Shown here: in pieces, positions 30,358 through 38,556 of the stretch
Layout of the letters: each line of letters begins with the position of its first letter
Numbering within the stretch: the stretch's first letter is position 1
IMG/VR virus record: IMGVR_UViG_3300042402_005830
Coordinates: 1 to 64,000 of that record
Strand: one strand, 5' to 3'
Source: a virus
Length of the DNA: 64,000 nucleotides
Translations under genes and position numbers: made by a program
Notes under the pieces: generated by a model
Seen by the model: the letters and a program-made list of their open reading frames with translations, nothing else
Database searches by the model: none
Told to the model about the DNA's origin: nothing

Positions 30358-32160
30358 ATGGGAGCATTATTAGAAAGTGGTTTAGTTGGTAACATCGGTC
30401 TTAAGCACCTCAAAGTTATCAAGGAAGACACTATAAACAAATGGGACAAATTAGGTTTCCTCGAAGGGTTGGGTGGTCACTTAAAAGAAAACATGGCTCA
30501 ACTTTATGAGAACCAAGCGTCACACTTAATTAACGAAGCGGCAGCAACAGATTCATCAGGTTCTTTTGAAACTGTTGTTTTCCCAATCATCAGAAGAGTT
30601 TTCTCTAAGCTTTTGGCAAACGATATCGTTTCTGTCCAAGCGATGAACTTACCTATTGGTAAACTCTTCTACTTCGTTCCTAAAATTCAAAATTACGATA
30701 CAGGTAACCAACACTATCCACCCGTTGGATCACCTGAAGCTATTGCAGATTCTGTAAATAACCCAAACCAAGGATATGATACTGGTAAAAACCTTTACGA
30801 TAGATTCTACGAAGGTAACGAAGCAGCATTAGATCCTCCTGGTCTTTTCGATTATTCAAAAGGAAGATATAGTGCAATAACCTCAACCGCAGTTGTAACC
30901 CAAGTTTGGGATAGTACTACAGGTGATTTAGTCGCTTCAGGTTATGGTGCTGGCGAATATAGAAAAGTTCTTTTAACCCTTTCAGGATTCAGTAACGGAG
31001 GTTTTGGAAAACTTTTAGGACCCGATGGTAACATGGTGGATAGTGAAACATTCCTTTCAGACTTAGTTGTCAAGGCTAAGAACACAGGTGCGTTTTCAGG
31101 TGCAGGTTCAGGGAATTTATTATTCAGAGTTGTAACTCAAAAATATGGTAAAGGAATCGTTCAATACGGATCTCAAACATCAACAACATTCGGGGCTTCA
31201 AATACCGCAAATGGTGGGGCTTATGATGACATTTGTAGTGCTGACGGTAAGATTTACTTAGAAGTTGACCTTCAAGTCCCTTGTTCAATTGGTTCAGGAT
31301 CATTGGACGGATATTCAGGTCTTACAACAACCATTGCGGGTACAAGTGCGGCTGGTTCGCAGTTTGAGTGTTTTTACCGAATCTACGAAGAATTGGAATT
31401 CGAAGACAGAATTGGTGAAGTTTCATTTGATCTCGAGTCAGTTACAGTTTCTGTTTCTGAAAGAAAGTTGAGAGCACAATGGTCACCTGAACTCGCTCAG
31501 GACGTTGCTGCTTTCCACAACATCGATGCAGAAGCAGAATTGACAGCATTGTTGTCAGAACAAGTTGCTGCTGAAATCGACAGAGAAATCCTCAGAGACC
31601 TTAGAAAAGGTGCAGCATGGCAGTTAAGATGGGATTACAACGGATGGAAAAGAGGTACATCTGCTAACCCATTGACACAATACACACAGAAAGATTGGAA
31701 CCAAACATTGATCACTGCGATCAACCAACTTTCTGCACAAATCCACAAGTCAACTTTGAGAGGTGGTGCTAACTGGATCGTTGTTTCTTCTGAAATTTCA
31801 GCAATTTTCGACGATTTGGAATACTTCCACGTTTCAAACGCAGCTCCTGAACAGGATCAGTACAACATGGGTATCGAAAGAGTAGGAACACTCTCTGGTA
31901 GATATCAAGTTTACCGTGACCCATACTTCCCACCAAACCAAATCTTGATAGGTCATAAGGGAACGTCATTACTTGACACAGGTTACGTTTACGCACCATA
32001 CGTACCCCTTCAGTTGACACCAACAATGTATAACCCATTCAACTTCACCCCAATCAAGGGTATCATGACCAGATACGCTAAGAAAATGGTGAATAACAGA
32101 TTCTACGGTAGAATCACAGTTGATGGTGTTAGAACATTTGACTTAAGAGAATTGAGATAA
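30358..32160 (+). CDS. Major capsid protein (T4 gp23-like)
   Basis: 600 aa. The HK97-fold core is recognisable by VSERKLRAQWSPELAQDVAA (~370-390) and DAEAELTALLSEQVAAEIDR. An N-terminal propeptide probably ends at residue 60 (LINE-AAAT), fitting the protease rule and matching the ~65-residue T4 propeptide. A Gly/Ser-rich insertion (~150-340) forms an extra surface domain, bigger than usual. Strong UUCG terminator follows. Confidence 0.96.
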   Translation: MGALLESGLVGNIGLKHLKVIKEDTINKWDKLGFLEGLGGHLKENMAQLYENQASHLINEAAATDSSGSFETVVFPIIRRVFSKLLANDIVSVQAMNLPIGKLFYFVPKIQNYDTGNQHYPPVGSPEAIADSVNNPNQGYDTGKNLYDRFYEGNEAALDPPGLFDYSKGRYSAITSTAVVTQVWDSTTGDLVASGYGAGEYRKVLLTLSGFSNGGFGKLLGPDGNMVDSETFLSDLVVKAKNTGAFSGAGSGNLLFRVVTQKYGKGIVQYGSQTSTTFGASNTANGGAYDDICSADGKIYLEVDLQVPCSIGSGSLDGYSGLTTTIAGTSAAGSQFECFYRIYEELEFEDRIGEVSFDLESVTVSVSERKLRAQWSPELAQDVAAFHNIDAEAELTALLSEQVAAEIDREILRDLRKGAAWQLRWDYNGWKRGTSANPLTQYTQKDWNQTLITAINQLSAQIHKSTLRGGANWIVVSSEISAIFDDLEYFHVSNAAPEQDQYNMGIERVGTLSGRYQVYRDPYFPPNQILIGHKGTSLLDTGYVYAPYVPLQLTPTMYNPFNFTPIKGIMTRYAKKMVNNRFYGRITVDGVRTFDLRELR

Positions 32161-32181
32161 TCAATTAATAGTGTAAAATAG

Positions 32182-32208
32182 AAAAGGGAACTTCGGTTCC
32201 CTTTTTTT
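32182..32208. terminator. Rho-independent terminator with UUCG loop
   Basis: AAAAGGGAAC-TTCG-GTTCCCTTTTTTT after the capsid gene; the A tract on the other side lets it also stop the convergent 79-aa gene. Confidence 0.92.
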
Positions 32209-32431
32209 ATTCTTCAATTTTATGAACTTTTCTTATTGATTTAGAAATCACTTCAGCTTCTTCCAAACTCAATATTCCCCTCCTTTGAGCATAGTTACAA
32301 CATTCCATCAAACAAAATAATGATTGATCGTAATTTAAATTATCAATAAATTTTTCCAAATCCGAAATAGAATAATAATTTATTGAATTGAATAAGGTAC
32401 CTAATGGTTTTTCTTCTTGTGTATTGTCCAT
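32207..32431 (-). CDS. Hypothetical small protein, 74 aa
   Basis: ATG 32431 chosen (MDNTQEEKPLGTLFNSINYY); an in-frame ATG five codons upstream is possible. Helical with two Cys in MECCNYAQRRG and a conserved-looking LSLEEAEVISKSI. Antisense island between the capsid gene and the next late gene. No family recognised. Confidence 0.55.
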   Translation of the reverse strand: MDNTQEEKPLGTLFNSINYYSISDLEKFIDNLNYDQSLFCLMECCNYAQRRGILSLEEAEVISKSIRKVHKIEE

Positions 32432-32455
32432 GATGGAAAAATACAAATTTTCAGG

Positions 32456-32463
32456 ATATTTAT
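32456..32463 (+). promoter_or_regulatory. Putative late promoter motif ATATTTAT
   Basis: Plus strand, 13 bases before ATG 32477; it supports that start rather than the longer reading frame from 32417. Confidence 0.5.
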
Positions 32464-32476
32464 CAATAAAAAAAGT

Positions 32477-33376
32477 ATGTCGCAGTTAAAAGAAGATTTA
32501 GCGGTGTGGTTTGGAAAAAAGAAAAAAGGTAAAGGATCAAAACAACCACAAGGTCCGTGGGTTAATATATGTAGAAAAAAAGAAGCAGGTGGTCATCCTG
32601 AGTGTGGTAGAGAAGAAGGAGGTAAGAGGGGTTATCCTGTGTGTAGAGCAAGATCTGTAGCATCGAAGATGAGTGAGGAGGAAAAGAAATCAGCTTGTGC
32701 GAGAAAAAGAAATAAAGAAAAGAAAGATCCACAAACAGGAAAAGGTCAAAAACCAACAAGAATACAAATTAAAGGATATAAAAAAGAATCAGTTATGGAA
32801 AAACCAATTTTTCAGTGGACAACACTCAACGAAAACAAAACCATACTCAGTGAAGGTATGACATATCATATTGAAAATCACATTCCTTTACATGAGAATG
32901 TTTTTAGGATGGGATCCGAGAGTTATTTCTCTTTGTTCAGAGAAGCAAGAAGTTTAGGATTTGAAAACTTCACAAACTCTATTGATAGATGGTTGATTAA
33001 AAACACCGATATTGGAATTTTTGAGTTATATGAGAATGAGTTGGTTCCTTTGGATATTCCAATGTTATATGAGGCGGAATACCAAGGAAAGAATGTCCAA
33101 TTAAACAAACCAATGAGAGGAGGAAGTGGTGGAAAAAAATTCAAGGTATATGTTAAAGATCCCAAAACGGGGAATGTAAAGAAAGTCTCATTTGGTGCTG
33201 CGGGAGGTGGTGGGTCTTTGGCTGTAAAACTTAAAGATCCTGCGGCTAAAAGATCATTTGCTGCTAGACACAAATGTCATACAACCAAAGACAAAACAAC
33301 AGCTTCTTATTGGGCTTGTAGATTACCAAGATACGCTAAGTCTTTGGGGTTAAGTGGGGGTGGTACATGGTGGTAA
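32477..33376 (+). CDS. Two-module Lys/Cys-rich phage protein
   Basis: 299 aa from ATG 32477. The N-terminal module (SKQPQGPWVNICRKKEAGGH, CGREEGG, YPVCRARS, ACARKRNKEK) resembles DUF5872-type basic Cys-containing domains. The C-terminal module (KFKVYVKDPKTGNVKKVSFG then FAARHKCHTTKDKTTASYWACR) is a conserved basic segment known to me from T4-like marine phages. Between them LYE-A is a good prohead-protease site. Probably a virion or DNA-associated protein; function unknown. Confidence 0.7.
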   Translation: MSQLKEDLAVWFGKKKKGKGSKQPQGPWVNICRKKEAGGHPECGREEGGKRGYPVCRARSVASKMSEEEKKSACARKRNKEKKDPQTGKGQKPTRIQIKGYKKESVMEKPIFQWTTLNENKTILSEGMTYHIENHIPLHENVFRMGSESYFSLFREARSLGFENFTNSIDRWLIKNTDIGIFELYENELVPLDIPMLYEAEYQGKNVQLNKPMRGGSGGKKFKVYVKDPKTGNVKKVSFGAAGGGGSLAVKLKDPAAKRSFAARHKCHTTKDKTTASYWACRLPRYAKSLGLSGGGTWW

Positions 33377-33636
33377 ATCCATATTCTGAAGAAGTTCAAG
33401 ATGAAGTAATTCTTCGTGTCTTCAAAGAAGATGTGGAGAACGATGAACTTGTTTGGCATCGTGATCGTAGGGATAGGAAAGTAGAGATTGTAGAATCCAA
33501 CGAGTGGTTCTTTCAGTTTGAAGATCAATTGCCTATAGAGATGAAAAAAGGGGATGTATTTAACATCCCCAAAGAAAGTTATCACCGAATTATTAAAGGT
33601 AAAAATGATTTAATAGTTAAAATTTTTGAATATTAA
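33367..33636 (+). CDS. Small cupin-like protein
   Basis: 89 aa, ATG inside the end of the previous gene (10-base overlap). Sequence LVWHRDRRDRKVEIVESNEW...FQFEDQLPIEMKKGDVFNIP...YHRIIKG fits a single β-barrel cupin with the metal-binding histidines reduced to WHRD and YHR. Such mini-cupins are common near head genes of large phages. Role unknown. Confidence 0.72.
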   Translation: MVVNPYSEEVQDEVILRVFKEDVENDELVWHRDRRDRKVEIVESNEWFFQFEDQLPIEMKKGDVFNIPKESYHRIIKGKNDLIVKIFEY

Positions 33637-33784
33637 ACTTTTTTAATCTTATTGAATAATTTGTGGTAGTTAAAAAATCTTTATGATATAAATTAAAATA
33701 ATCTACAGCCGAATCAGCACTGTTTGCTTCTGTTTCGTTGATAACTTTTCCGTTCTTTAGTAGTTCGTATGTTTTGAAATTCAT
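33617..33784 (-). CDS. Small protein, 55 aa
   Basis: ATG at 33784 opens a frame of 55 codons with TAA at 33617-33619, beginning MNFKTYELLKNGKVINETEA and ending KKFNIQKF. β-hairpin followed by a helix (SADSAVDYFNLYHKDF), a form often seen in tiny phage proteins. Convergent with and overlapping the cupin gene end by 20 bases. Read by eye from the sequence. Confidence 0.55.
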   Translation of the reverse strand: MNFKTYELLKNGKVINETEANSADSAVDYFNLYHKDFLTTTNYSIRLKKFNIQKF

Positions 33785-33831
33785 TGGTCAAAAACTTTCC
33801 CATAAATATTCAAAATCGTGTAAAAATTACA

Positions 33832-36615
33832 TCAATTAAAACTATATTTAAAACTAAAATTCATTGTTGATCCGAACCTTGTTTCTTGCCATCTATTATC
33901 ACCTTCATCTAACTTTTCATTTCCATTTAAATCTTGGAACATCACCAAATCTTGTGATAATAAATCTCTAATATTCATTTTAAATTCAAGATTTTCAAAC
34001 TTTTTGGATAACTGAAGATCAATTAAATTTCTTCCGTTTTCCCAAACTGAAGGTTCTTGAACATTTCCCACCACAAATATTCTTGGACCAATTACATTGT
34101 AAGTTGTTGAAACATTCCATCCATTTGGTGTGTTATAGAATAATCCAACATTATAAACATAAGGTGATTGTCCTTGTAATGGTCTTCCGTCTTCTGACCC
34201 TGCAAAACCTTCAAGATTAACCTCTGAATCAATTAACGAAATATTGGAAGTAATGTCCAAATTTTCAATCAAATTTACCTTACCCTCTATTTCAACACCT
34301 CTGATATGTGCTGATTCAACATTTGAATAATAAATTTCTGGTGCTCCTGAAATTCCTGTTCTATTAATTGCTTCTATTGGGTTATTTAAATTCTTATTGA
34401 AGAATGAAACCGAAATAATTTCACTTAAGTCAGGATAGTATTCAAATCTTATTTCTTGATTATTAATTCTTGTTCTTTCAAGATATGAATTACCGGTAAT
34501 AATATTATCTTGAATAAAATTATAAAAAGTAAACGGGGCGAGTTCTCTAAATTCAGGTCTTGAAACACTTGAATATATAGAAGATCTTACTTGAGTTTTT
34601 TCATTTATGGAATAAACCAAATTAAGGGAGGGTAAAAGATCTGTAATATTACTATTGATATGGATTGGTTTGTTGGAACCAAATTCTGTATAATAGAAAT
34701 TTTGGTTGTAATTTTCCAATCTTAATCCTCCAATCAATCTCAAAGATTTCCATTTTGAATCAAGTGAAATATATCCTGAATTAAGATTGGAGTTTGCATC
34801 ATAACTATCATCCACATTTGTTGATTCATCCAATTTAAACCCTCCCATCCCATTTTGTAAGGTTCCCATATTTTCTTGTGAAAATATTTGACTTGGATCT
34901 AATAATAGTAAAGAACTATCAAAAACTCCTCCTTGAGGTCTATATTGTGAATAACCTAAATTTCTTGAAATAAAATTTCTTTCTCTGTATTGGTGGTATG
35001 AACCGATTTTAACTTCGTTTTCTAAATTCAAAAAAGAAAAACTACGAGACCAATCAAGTCTTCCTGAATAAAGATTTTCATCAGAATAAGACCAAAACAT
35101 ATTCCCAGCAGCTGTTGGAATTGTTCCGTTGGTTTGAATAACTGCCGCATATTGAGAATTTGGATCATCTTCTGTGAGAGAATATTTCCTATAAACAATT
35201 CTTCTTAAGTTCGGTATATCTCTTCTCACATTATTGTAACTCAAAGTCCAATTTAGTTTTGAGTTATCAAAAGTATGATTTCCGATTAATTGTTGTGATA
35301 AGAAATTATTTTGTGTGTACCAAAAGTTTGTCGATCTTTCCCATTGTCTTGGGTCATTATCCATCTCACGAACTCCACTTCTTACATTCACTCTATCTTC
35401 AGAATTTATTGTATAGAAGTTTTTTAATTTTATAGTGTGGTTAGGATTTAACAAAAAAGAAAAATTTAATAACCCACTGTTTGCAATTGTTTGAACAAAC
35501 ACAGAATCATTCAGTTCCATCTTTTGAACAACACCTAGTTCTTGTTCTTCAAAATCTCTTCTTGTGGTTGTGGTGGTGTTATATTGATTGGAATAATTGT
35601 AAGCCCCACTTACAAGAAGTGTTTTATTTCCGATTGAATAGTTTCTTCCAATCGTGTATTGAATTGTTGAAGAAGGTGGGGCAATTCTGTAATGTGTTGA
35701 CCAATCTGTTTGAATAAGTGTTGCGAGTGTTGCTCTTTCTTGTCTTGATAAATTCACAAATTCCGATGTGTTCGGAATATTGTCAGGTAAACACCTAAAT
35801 TCAGACCCTAAACCCAAAATATCCATTGGACTTCCTTGATATGTTCCAAACCTTTGAAATGAGGTCATTCCATTAACTGAAGTTCCAATCTGTAAGGTTT
35901 GGTATGTAATCTCTTTTGGTTCGGTTGTATTGATATTTATCAAACCACCAGTGAATTCGCCTGAAAGATCCGCAGAAGCCGACTTATTGATATATAAATT
36001 ATCAATCATATTGGATGGAAAAAGATCAAAAGAAAATGCTCTTCTATCCGATTCTGTTGATGGTAGGGGTGATCCGTTAATTAATGCGAAGTTGTACCTG
36101 TCATTTAGACCTCTGACGATCACGAATTTATTTTCTTGAACTGTGACACCACCCACCCGTTTAAATACATCAGAAGCTCTTGAATCAGGTGTTTTATTAA
36201 ATGTTTCAGATGAAACCCCATCAATAACCGATGCTGATTTCCTTTGAAGAGAAACCATTTGTGTTGCCGATTGTTGATTGGCTTGAGCAACAACGGTTGC
36301 TTCACCAATCTCCATAAGGGTGGGTTTTAAAGATATATTCAAAACCCCGTCCCGATTAACCAAACTTACATTTTGAACTTGATTATCATATCCGATAAAA
36401 CTGACCCGAACATCATAATTTCCCGAAGGAATGCCTTTGATAGTGAAATTACCATCCAAATCACTCATCGTACCCTTTCCAAGTTCTTCAACATATACCG
36501 TAGCGCCAATCAACGACTCCCTTGTTTGAGAGTCGTTGACGGTACCAGATAAATTATATTGTGAAAAAGAACTTAAAGATAAGAATAAAAATATAAGTAG
36601 GTTAAAATATTTCAT
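33832..36615 (-). CDS. TonB-dependent outer-membrane receptor
   Basis: 927 aa from ATG 36615. Signal peptide (MKYFNLLIFLFLSLSSFSQ), CarboxypepD_reg-like domain (LSGTVNDSQTRESLIGATVY to ~100), plug domain (~125-230 with FVIVRGLNDRYNFALINGSP and SADLSGEFTGGLININT), then a 22-strand-type barrel to the C-terminus. All parts are intact and the length is normal, so this looks functional. It is the second gene of an operon with a T9SS cargo protein, one base apart. Intact receptors of this kind are chromosomal in Bacteroidota; carriage between head and tail genes is unusual. No SusD partner. Confidence 0.95.
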   Translation of the reverse strand: MKYFNLLIFLFLSLSSFSQYNLSGTVNDSQTRESLIGATVYVEELGKGTMSDLDGNFTIKGIPSGNYDVRVSFIGYDNQVQNVSLVNRDGVLNISLKPTLMEIGEATVVAQANQQSATQMVSLQRKSASVIDGVSSETFNKTPDSRASDVFKRVGGVTVQENKFVIVRGLNDRYNFALINGSPLPSTESDRRAFSFDLFPSNMIDNLYINKSASADLSGEFTGGLININTTEPKEITYQTLQIGTSVNGMTSFQRFGTYQGSPMDILGLGSEFRCLPDNIPNTSEFVNLSRQERATLATLIQTDWSTHYRIAPPSSTIQYTIGRNYSIGNKTLLVSGAYNYSNQYNTTTTTRRDFEEQELGVVQKMELNDSVFVQTIANSGLLNFSFLLNPNHTIKLKNFYTINSEDRVNVRSGVREMDNDPRQWERSTNFWYTQNNFLSQQLIGNHTFDNSKLNWTLSYNNVRRDIPNLRRIVYRKYSLTEDDPNSQYAAVIQTNGTIPTAAGNMFWSYSDENLYSGRLDWSRSFSFLNLENEVKIGSYHQYRERNFISRNLGYSQYRPQGGVFDSSLLLLDPSQIFSQENMGTLQNGMGGFKLDESTNVDDSYDANSNLNSGYISLDSKWKSLRLIGGLRLENYNQNFYYTEFGSNKPIHINSNITDLLPSLNLVYSINEKTQVRSSIYSSVSRPEFRELAPFTFYNFIQDNIITGNSYLERTRINNQEIRFEYYPDLSEIISVSFFNKNLNNPIEAINRTGISGAPEIYYSNVESAHIRGVEIEGKVNLIENLDITSNISLIDSEVNLEGFAGSEDGRPLQGQSPYVYNVGLFYNTPNGWNVSTTYNVIGPRIFVVGNVQEPSVWENGRNLIDLQLSKKFENLEFKMNIRDLLSQDLVMFQDLNGNEKLDEGDNRWQETRFGSTMNFSFKYSFN

Positions 36616-36616
36616 T

Positions 36617-38209
36617 TTACTTATTGATTACAACCTTCTGAACATCACCCGATGTTTGAACGAAATAAATTCCGTTTGAGAAGTTTGTGGTGTTAATTGT
36701 TACAGGTGCAAAATCTTCGTAAACTCTTTGACCAACTTGGTTTGTAATTACAATTGGTGTTCTCTTTGGGGAAGTAACAACCAAGTAATCTGAGGTTGGG
36801 TTTGGATAAACATTCAAAGAAACTTCATTTTGATCTTCAACACCAATAACAATTGGGTTTGCTAGAAGTGGGTGAGTAAAGTCAGCTCCGAGTGCTGGTG
36901 AATTACTTTCACTCAATCTTCCGTCAGGGGTTAAACCAAGATCAACAAACAAATTAACCCAATCGATTTGTTCAATAGTTGTGAGTGAATCATTGTAATT
37001 TACTCCGAAGAAAGTATTATAAAAATCTTCAGTTCCCGAAACACAATTCGATCCAACAGGAAGATCTGCCAAGATATTGTGAGCAAAAACCAAATTACCT
37101 GTTTGAACATTAACTTGTGTTGATGTACCCTCAATAGATACACCTTTCTCCCATCCCGTAACAAGTGAATTGAAAACAGATGTTGAGGTGTTTCTTCTCA
37201 ATCTGAAAGCCTTTTCAAAAGTCTCTCCAACAGGAAGGTCATTCAAAATATCATCACCGAAAGGTCCGACCAATGTTACATTTGAAAAGACAGGTGCGGT
37301 TTTTGGTGTATTTTCTGAACCTTGACCGTCGTTGTCTGACTCAAAAGCGTTAGAGTCACCTACCGCGTCATACATATACTTGTTTCTGATAGAAAGTGCG
37401 AATTGAACTTTTCCTCTGTAGCCAAAATCGGTATCAAAGTCATCATCAATGCCACTATAAGCGATAAGGTGTTTTGCATTTACAGTTCCACCGAACCACT
37501 CAAAAGAATCGTCACCCGAATATGAAACTTGCACAAAATCTACAAGAGTTCCCGATCCAATAGATCCAAAGGTAATACCATTGATTTCTTTGTTTGGTTC
37601 AAGAGCAATACCACAGAACTCAATTCTTACATACTTGATAACACCCGAGTTGTCTGAATCATCAGTTCCACCATATTCGGTGTCTAAAGAGGCGGGAATT
37701 CCTTCTATGTTTGCAACACCACTTGGTTGATTGTTTATTGCATTTCCCAAGATTACAATACCTCCCCAATCTCCTTCTGCCCTTTCACCCACAGGTTGGT
37801 TTGATGTAAAAACGATTGGACTTGATTGTGTCCCTTCTGCGATAATTTTTGAACCCCTTGTGATTATTAAGGTTGCTTGAGTTGATGCATCTCCACGAAT
37901 AATAGTCCCTGGTTGAATTGTCAAAGTTGCACCGTTTTTTACATAAATTTTGTTTTGAATTTCAACGACACCACCGATAGTTGTATTAGTTGTAATGTCC
38001 GAATTCAACACCATAGATGGGGATGGGTATTCTGTGTTTTGTGGATCCCAATTAGACCATCCGTATGTCCAATCTGTTGATGGTGTGTTATCCGTTACGG
38101 GGAACGCTCCTTTGTAATTTACATAATCCCATGTCCATTCTTGGGCGTTTGCAGTAGAAAGACCCATAAATACTGCGAGGGTCATCAAAATTTGTTTTCT
38201 CATAATCAT
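36617..38209 (-). CDS. T9SS-exported β-helix-like surface protein
   Basis: 530 aa from ATG 38209 (a second ATG at 38203 also fits). Signal peptide (MRKQILMTLAVFMGLSTANA), a central right-handed β-helix-like repeat region (GATLTIQPGTIIRGDAS, IIAEGTQSSPIVFTS, GDWGGIVILGNA), and a C-terminal T9SS type A sorting domain (NVYPNPTSDYLVV ... NFSNGIYFVQ ... KVVINK, ~455-530). It should cross the outer membrane through the host T9SS. Paired with the receptor, suggesting capture of a substrate at the surface. Confidence 0.9.
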   Translation of the reverse strand: MIMRKQILMTLAVFMGLSTANAQEWTWDYVNYKGAFPVTDNTPSTDWTYGWSNWDPQNTEYPSPSMVLNSDITTNTTIGGVVEIQNKIYVKNGATLTIQPGTIIRGDASTQATLIITRGSKIIAEGTQSSPIVFTSNQPVGERAEGDWGGIVILGNAINNQPSGVANIEGIPASLDTEYGGTDDSDNSGVIKYVRIEFCGIALEPNKEINGITFGSIGSGTLVDFVQVSYSGDDSFEWFGGTVNAKHLIAYSGIDDDFDTDFGYRGKVQFALSIRNKYMYDAVGDSNAFESDNDGQGSENTPKTAPVFSNVTLVGPFGDDILNDLPVGETFEKAFRLRRNTSTSVFNSLVTGWEKGVSIEGTSTQVNVQTGNLVFAHNILADLPVGSNCVSGTEDFYNTFFGVNYNDSLTTIEQIDWVNLFVDLGLTPDGRLSESNSPALGADFTHPLLANPIVIGVEDQNEVSLNVYPNPTSDYLVVTSPKRTPIVITNQVGQRVYEDFAPVTINTTNFSNGIYFVQTSGDVQKVVINK

Positions 38210-38255
38210 CCTTTTTTATTTTATTGTAAATTATACGAATATAATTACAAGAAAA

Positions 38256-38289
38256 CAAAGTTAGGGTGTTAAGAGAATGTTAACTCAAA
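38256..38289 (-). promoter_or_regulatory. Host-type promoter with 11-bp TTAACA repeats
   Basis: On the minus strand TTTG (38289-38286), a 22-base spacer and TAACTTTG (38263-38256) form a Bacteroidota promoter ahead of the receptor operon. Within the spacer TTAACA occurs twice (38283-38278 and 38272-38267), exactly 11 bp apart, the period of PhoB/OmpR-family binding sites. Confidence 0.6.
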
Positions 38290-38301
38290 AATAAACTTCT
38301 A

Positions 38302-38556
38302 TTATTTTTTACCCCTACAATAAGATCCTGAACATCTTTTTTTACCATCAAGACCCGCAATTTTACCTTTACACACTTGAACAGCATATCCATTCGCATA
38401 AGCACTTGGATAAACATCATATTTAGACTTCGCCGCAGAAATTCCACGAGCGCATAATTTGTTGGATTTTTTCTTTTTTTCGGTTAGGTAAGCCTCCAAG
38501 AGAAATCTTCTCATAATTTCTTTGAGGTCGTTATTGTTTAAATTAATCTTACTCAT
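38302..38556 (-). CDS. Small Cys/Lys-rich late phage protein
   Basis: 84 aa from ATG 38556. N-terminal helix MRRFLLE-A is a candidate prohead-protease site; the rest (LCARGISAAKSKYDVYPSAY, QVCKGKIAGLDGKKRCSGSYCRGKK) is basic with four Cys. Similar KSKxDVYPSAYAN segments occur in T4-like phages in my memory. Overlaps the upstream gene by four bases. Probably packaged in the virion. Confidence 0.65.
   Translation of the reverse strand: MSKINLNNNDLKEIMRRFLLEAYLTEKKKKSNKLCARGISAAKSKYDVYPSAYANGYAVQVCKGKIAGLDGKKRCSGSYCRGKK

Noticed and set aside
33832-38209. Receptor operon as evidence that the window is host chromosome
   Set aside because: Phage head and tail genes flank it on both sides with no integrase, att repeat or change in gene style; misassembly remains the only alternative.
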